A stretch of DNA of 64,000 nucleotides from Pholis gunnellus (Eukaryota > Chordata > Actinopteri > Perciformes > Pholidae), in contig OU342819.1 in assembly GCA_910591455.2 (NCBI GenBank), positions 14,548,262 to 14,612,261 of the forward strand, given 5' to 3'. The translations under genes and the position numbers were made by a program. Positions 60,613 through 64,000 of the stretch are shown here, piece by piece; the first letter of the stretch is position 1, and each line of letters begins with the position of its first letter. The notes under the pieces are model-generated. The model saw only the letters and a program-made list of their open reading frames with translations. It did not search any database and was not told the origin of the DNA.

Positions 60613-60657
60613 CACATGTACTCTGACTACACATGACGTGTAGTCAGAGTACATGTG
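60613..60657. repeat. Perfect inverted repeat, 20-bp arms, 5-nt loop
   Basis: The left arm at 60613-60632 begins CACATGTACTCTGACTAC. The right arm at 60638-60657 is its exact reverse complement. The spacer is ATGAC. Confidence 0.96.
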
Positions 60658-62904
60658 GCAACGCTTTCCTGGTGTGAACGAAACCATTTGCATATACTTT
60701 ACTTGACATCTCTTGGGAGTTCATGCACACAACTCACGTGTTTTCTATCCATGGATGCATTAACGCCGGATGAAACATTGTACATTTACTGGATTCCACA
60801 TGTACATGTGTTTTTTTTATAGAGGAAATGTAAATGTAATGAAAAATTCCTCACAGAATGTACACACTTTGGAGGATTTCCTCATAAAAAGGTAACACGT
60901 GCACATATTCTCTCATTCACTCTGCTCTGTCTCTTTCGTTCTGAGACACACACACACACAGAAGCACACAAAGCCGTGCACCATGTTGCTACATGACAAG
61001 CTGAAGACTCCTTTTCCAATCTTCGGTCTTTGAAGTGTCACTGTGCACGTGATGATCATCAGGGAATTGTACTCACAAGTCATTACTGACATTATGAAAT
61101 TAATTAATGTTGATACGTTCTTGTCATTTAGCCTCATACTGATCATATTTGAGTGGCCCGTCTTAGCAGAAATGTATTAGAGTGATGTATTGTACTGTGT
61201 TGAGTTTAACATGTTGTCCTTGGCGGGTGGTTAACCATTTGTTTGCATAATAAGATTGACTGTAGAAGAAACCACAATATGAGAGAAAAAGAAATGTGAG
61301 AGTCAAGGTACAGAAATAATTCAATTTTGGTTCATTTGATGTATACTTCATTTTTGATGAATAGATGGCAAGTAATAGCAAAATAATAACTTCTGGTTTT
61401 GCATCTAACTATCAAAATAAAGCCAAACGTTGCAAGAGTTAGTAATGCATTATTACTCATTGAAAATGAGGAAGGGAATACGTGCCCAGCATACGAGCAC
61501 GAGCTGCTGATGACTGCAAGATGAAAATATAGAACAAACAAATAAAAAATATTCGTAGAGTAAAGATCCTTAATCACTTTTTCTTATGTGTTAAGTGTGT
61601 GGTTTGGATCGCATTTGCTTCATCATCAAACAATATCATCATATTTGATCATTTTACTTGTTGTGTCTCCCCATATTCCAGTTACATATACAGTCGGTTG
61701 CATCTAAGTCTAAAGAGGGCTTTATTATTAAGGATTTATTTTTTTTATTATTCTTAGAAGAGTGGTTTCTTGTTATCTTTTAATGTTAAACTATCTGTCT
61801 TTCTCTCATTTCTCCAAAGGCAGGGTAACACATAAAGTGTGCTTTAAGATACCATAAATACGAAAAGCAACAAGCCAGCTTACAATTTGTTATGAAATAA
61901 AACTGTCACTAAAGCCTTCCCTCAAGATGTAAACAGTGCTCAGATATACAATATTGCCAGTCAAAGCCCTTGTATTTTGTAATATGGTGAAGTCCATATA
62001 GGCAAGACTCATTTTTATTGTTATTTTACTGTTGAGGGTGCTCATTGCTATTAGCTTGAGAGGAGGTAATTAAGTTCTCCATTAAAGCATTTGTGGTGAA
62101 ACAACAGTACGCCGTGCTGTCTGCAATAGCATACTATTTTATATTTTATGCTGTACAAGTCTTTCTATTGTAAGAAAAACAACATATAATCTGTATGAAA
62201 CAAAACAAGATATTTTTTGTTTCCCAGATTTCTTTTCAAAATATGAGAACCTCCCAAAGAAATTACCTTTTTTATACTATTATTAAGTAGGTATATAAGT
62301 AAGTATTTCTGATTCATGTAGCCCCTGAAAGTTTCTACATGTCTTCAGTATTTCACTGGCATTAAATATTCAACAATCAAAATGAGAAAAAAAAAACATC
62401 TTTAGGTGTTTTTCATTAGAGTTAACTCTTAATCAGTTAATCAGTTGTCAAACAAACGCCAAATGTCATCAGATTCTCATTAAAATGTTGCTCAATCCTG
62501 ACTGGTACATGGTAGTAATTGATATTACCTTTTTCATAACTGAGCCCCACCGGTGTCAAACCAGAGGGCAAATAGAAATCCAAAAATCTCTCATTTAAAA
62601 ATTCCAAAACTGTTTTGGCAGAAAATAGTGTGTTCATGTAGGATCTCATTACTCATTGTAAGAATTGTATTCCTGCCTTATTGCCCATCAGTCATGGAGT
62701 TGGCCTTCTTTGCACCATCAAGACACCTCGGCTGCTCTCCCACAATGTTTCCATCTGTCTCTGCTAGCTAGAATATAAGTATATCCAGGCTTAAACATAA
62801 GGTTAATGTGCAGAGTGATCTGCCATGGTAATTAGTTCAGGTGGAATCTTATTGATCGACGGCCACATTCAACCTTGCATTGAGGGCAGTTAGAGGGAAG
62901 TGGA

Positions 62905-62943
62905 AGGGGTGGGGTGGGGTGGGGCGGGGGGAGGGGGGGGGGG
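62905..62943 (+). repeat. G-rich tract, potential G-quadruplex
   Basis: Repeated GGGGT units followed by GGGGCGGGGGGAGGGGG-type runs give more than four G runs of at least four bases each. It lies about 350 nt upstream of the GPS exon, on the coding strand. Confidence 0.9.
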
Positions 62944-63293
62944 ATTCCGGGCACTCTCTTTTCCCAGTAATGTGTCAAAGCAATTGACCGTTTAGTGCAG
63001 AATAATCCCCATCCACCACTTAAGCCGCACTGGTCTTTGTTTACCGTTAGCTGATGTAACCCTCCTCATCCGTCCTCGAGGCCTCAAGTTATTTAGAGTA
63101 TTGCTCCAAGAAAAGGGAGATGGGACAGAAAGAAAGAAGAGTAAGAACAAAGATGGGAAAGAAAGTGTTTAGGGTGCTAAACATGGAGAGAACTCACGTA
63201 CGTGACAGATTTGTTTTGTGTCTAACAGTCACCGTTTATGTCCCTTCTGCCATTCCCTCTCCAACCCCCCCCTCCCATTTTCCCCACCTCCAG

Positions 63294-63420
63294 GGAAGCT
63301 GGCGCGGAAAACTGGGGCACAGAAGGCTGCCAAACGCTCGCGTCAACCACTGTCCACACCAAATGCCTGTGCAGCAGGATTTCCACCTACGCCGTGTTAG
63401 CGCAGCAAGCTAAAGACCCG
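63294..63420 (+). CDS. adgrb2: adgrb2 exon: GPS autoproteolysis motif
   Basis: This 127-nt exon enters in phase 2 and leaves in phase 0, with acceptor CTCCAG and donor CCCG followed by GTGAGT. It encodes EAGAENWGTEGCQTLASTTV, HTKCLCSRISTYAVLAQQAK and DP. The GPS marks are all present: W, G-C, HTKCLC and STYAVLAQ. Cleavage in this family falls between a hydrophobic residue and Ser/Thr in (H/R)L-S/T; here the triad is R-I-S. The segment after the cut is the tethered agonist (Stachel), starting STYAVLA. BAI1 and BAI3 have R-L-S and human BAI2 has H-L-S as I remember them. The first transmembrane helix follows in an exon beyond the window. Confidence 0.96.
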
Positions 63421-64000
63421 GTGAGTCACCTATGCATATCCTGATGTACTCTGTGGGACTTGGGGGCTAACAAGGCAACGACTACCCGGGGCCAGGTCAG
63501 GAAGATGATGAGATGGCTTTACTGTATGATACAACAGGCTGCTAAGGCTGTCATTTATTCTCTTTATATGGCTGTCTTACTTCATAACAAGCACCTTTCC
63601 TTACACCGCTGCCAAGAAAACAGAGCCGTCAATGTTTAACGCTGTCACAGTACAAGAAGCAGTTTTGATCAGTGTGCCTTTGCTTGTCTAATTTGTATGT
63701 TGATCGGCAGTCACACCACATTTTTACAACTTTTTTTTTTGCGTTAAACTTAGTTAAAGGTCAGGTTGTTCCGCGAGCTACTTCTATGCGATGGAAGAGA
63801 GAGAGCGAGAGGAGGCATCAAGAGAAAGACACTGTTATTGTGTCTGTGCTTGATTGTGCCTGCAGTACTAAAAAACCTGCGCTTCTATAAATAGTTCAGC
63901 CGGCTCACCGTGTGTGTTTGACATGATTAAAGAAGGCTTTTTAGCAGTTCAGGGTAATGTCTGTTCTGATACAGTGACCCTTCTCCTGTATTTGCGCTAA
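63421..64000 (+). other. adgrb2: Start of intron after the GPS exon (continues beyond window)
   Basis: These 580 nt follow a strong donor GTGAGT. The 7TM-coding exon that must come next is not reached. No repeat or gene is recognised. Confidence 0.8.

Larger units (their letters stand above)
49989..63293 (+). other. adgrb2: 13.3 kb intron that splits the GPS motif
   Basis: This is the largest complete intron in the window. The protein on either side is continuous (DYGNP-EAGAENWG), so no coding exon is missing. It holds a diverged percomorph-type repeat at 59535-59770, a perfect palindrome at 60613-60657, short (CA)n at 60947-60960 and a G-rich tract at 62905-62943. The remainder is AT-rich with no recognisable gene, RNA or transposon coding sequence. 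Confidence 0.8.
1..64000 (+). other. adgrb2: adgrb2 (BAI2) gene, internal part; 5' and 3' ends outside window
   Basis: Fifteen exons on the + strand splice into one uninterrupted frame of 624 codons. Every junction has a GT donor, an AG acceptor and a matching phase. The encoded order is linker, TSR x4, HormR, GAIN and GPS, which is the extracellular architecture of the brain-specific angiogenesis inhibitor adhesion GPCRs. BAI1 usually has five TSRs, while BAI2 and BAI3 have four. The sequence signatures CSLTCGQG with SSPYGTLCSG (TSR1), SKTC with GWQRRFRMC (TSR4), SASRRC (HormR) and REPVSAVSSDI (GAIN) match remembered human BAI2 better than BAI3. The family acts at the neuronal surface in synapse formation and signals through heterotrimeric G proteins. 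The signal peptide and N-terminal domain (upstream) and the 7TM region and cytoplasmic tail (downstream) are not in the window. Assignment to the ADGRB family is very secure; the paralogue is fairly secure. Confidence 0.93.

Noticed and set aside
63120..63413. 97-codon + strand frame overlapping the GPS exon
   Set aside because: It is a shadow frame. The GPS motif is read in a different frame, with phase-matched splice sites at 63293/63294 and 63420/63421.
1..64000. CRISPR arrays, operons, prophage or other bacterial systems
   Set aside because: Intron/exon structure, microsatellites and a vertebrate receptor gene show this is eukaryotic DNA. The only regular short tandem array (23207-23311) has no spacers.

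Overview
The window is a stretch of a vertebrate nuclear genome, almost certainly a teleost fish and probably a percomorph. It is mostly intron, rich in (CA)n/(TG)n microsatellites, and carries interspersed repeats of types I recognise as common in percomorph genomes. There is no bacterial, phage or organellar content.

One protein-coding gene can be supported: the middle part of an adhesion G-protein-coupled receptor of the BAI group, best matched to ADGRB2 (BAI2), on the + strand. Fifteen exons with GT/AG boundaries and matching phases join into 1,874 nt, an open frame of 624 whole codons with no stop. In order they encode an acidic/basic linker (16399-16482), four thrombospondin type-1 repeats (19095-19283, 26871-27032, 32966-33130, 33522-33686), a hormone-receptor (HormR) domain (35002-35103 and 36873-36979), and the GAIN domain (37954-49988). 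The GPS autoproteolysis motif starts at the end of the exon at 45392 and is completed at 63294-63420. The signal peptide and N-terminal domain lie upstream of the window. The seven-transmembrane domain and cytoplasmic tail lie downstream. Four TSRs rather than five, and closer matches to remembered human BAI2 than BAI3 in TSR1, TSR4 and GAIN, support ADGRB2.

Layout: 1-16398 is the 3' part of a long upstream intron. 16399-33130 holds widely spaced linker and TSR exons. 33522-39675 is a denser cluster (TSR4, HormR, GAIN-A and the start of GAIN-B). 39676-44351 is an intron with a candidate phase-preserving cassette exon at 39968-40063. 44352-49988 holds three GAIN-B exons. 49989-63293 is a 13.3 kb intron that splits the GPS motif. 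63294-63420 is the GPS exon, and the rest is the start of the next intron.

The most interesting points are the candidate extra GAIN-B exon at 39968-40063, two in-frame donor choices that change the TSR1-TSR2 linker, a canonical CSVTCG motif in TSR2, an unusual R-I-S GPS cleavage triad, a coding hexamer repeat making an acidic GAIN segment, a perfect 20-bp-arm palindrome at 60613-60657, and a three-copy 35-bp minisatellite at 23207-23311. I found no RNA gene, no intact transposase or reverse transcriptase, and no second gene inside the introns. Comparisons with human proteins are from memory, not from a search.
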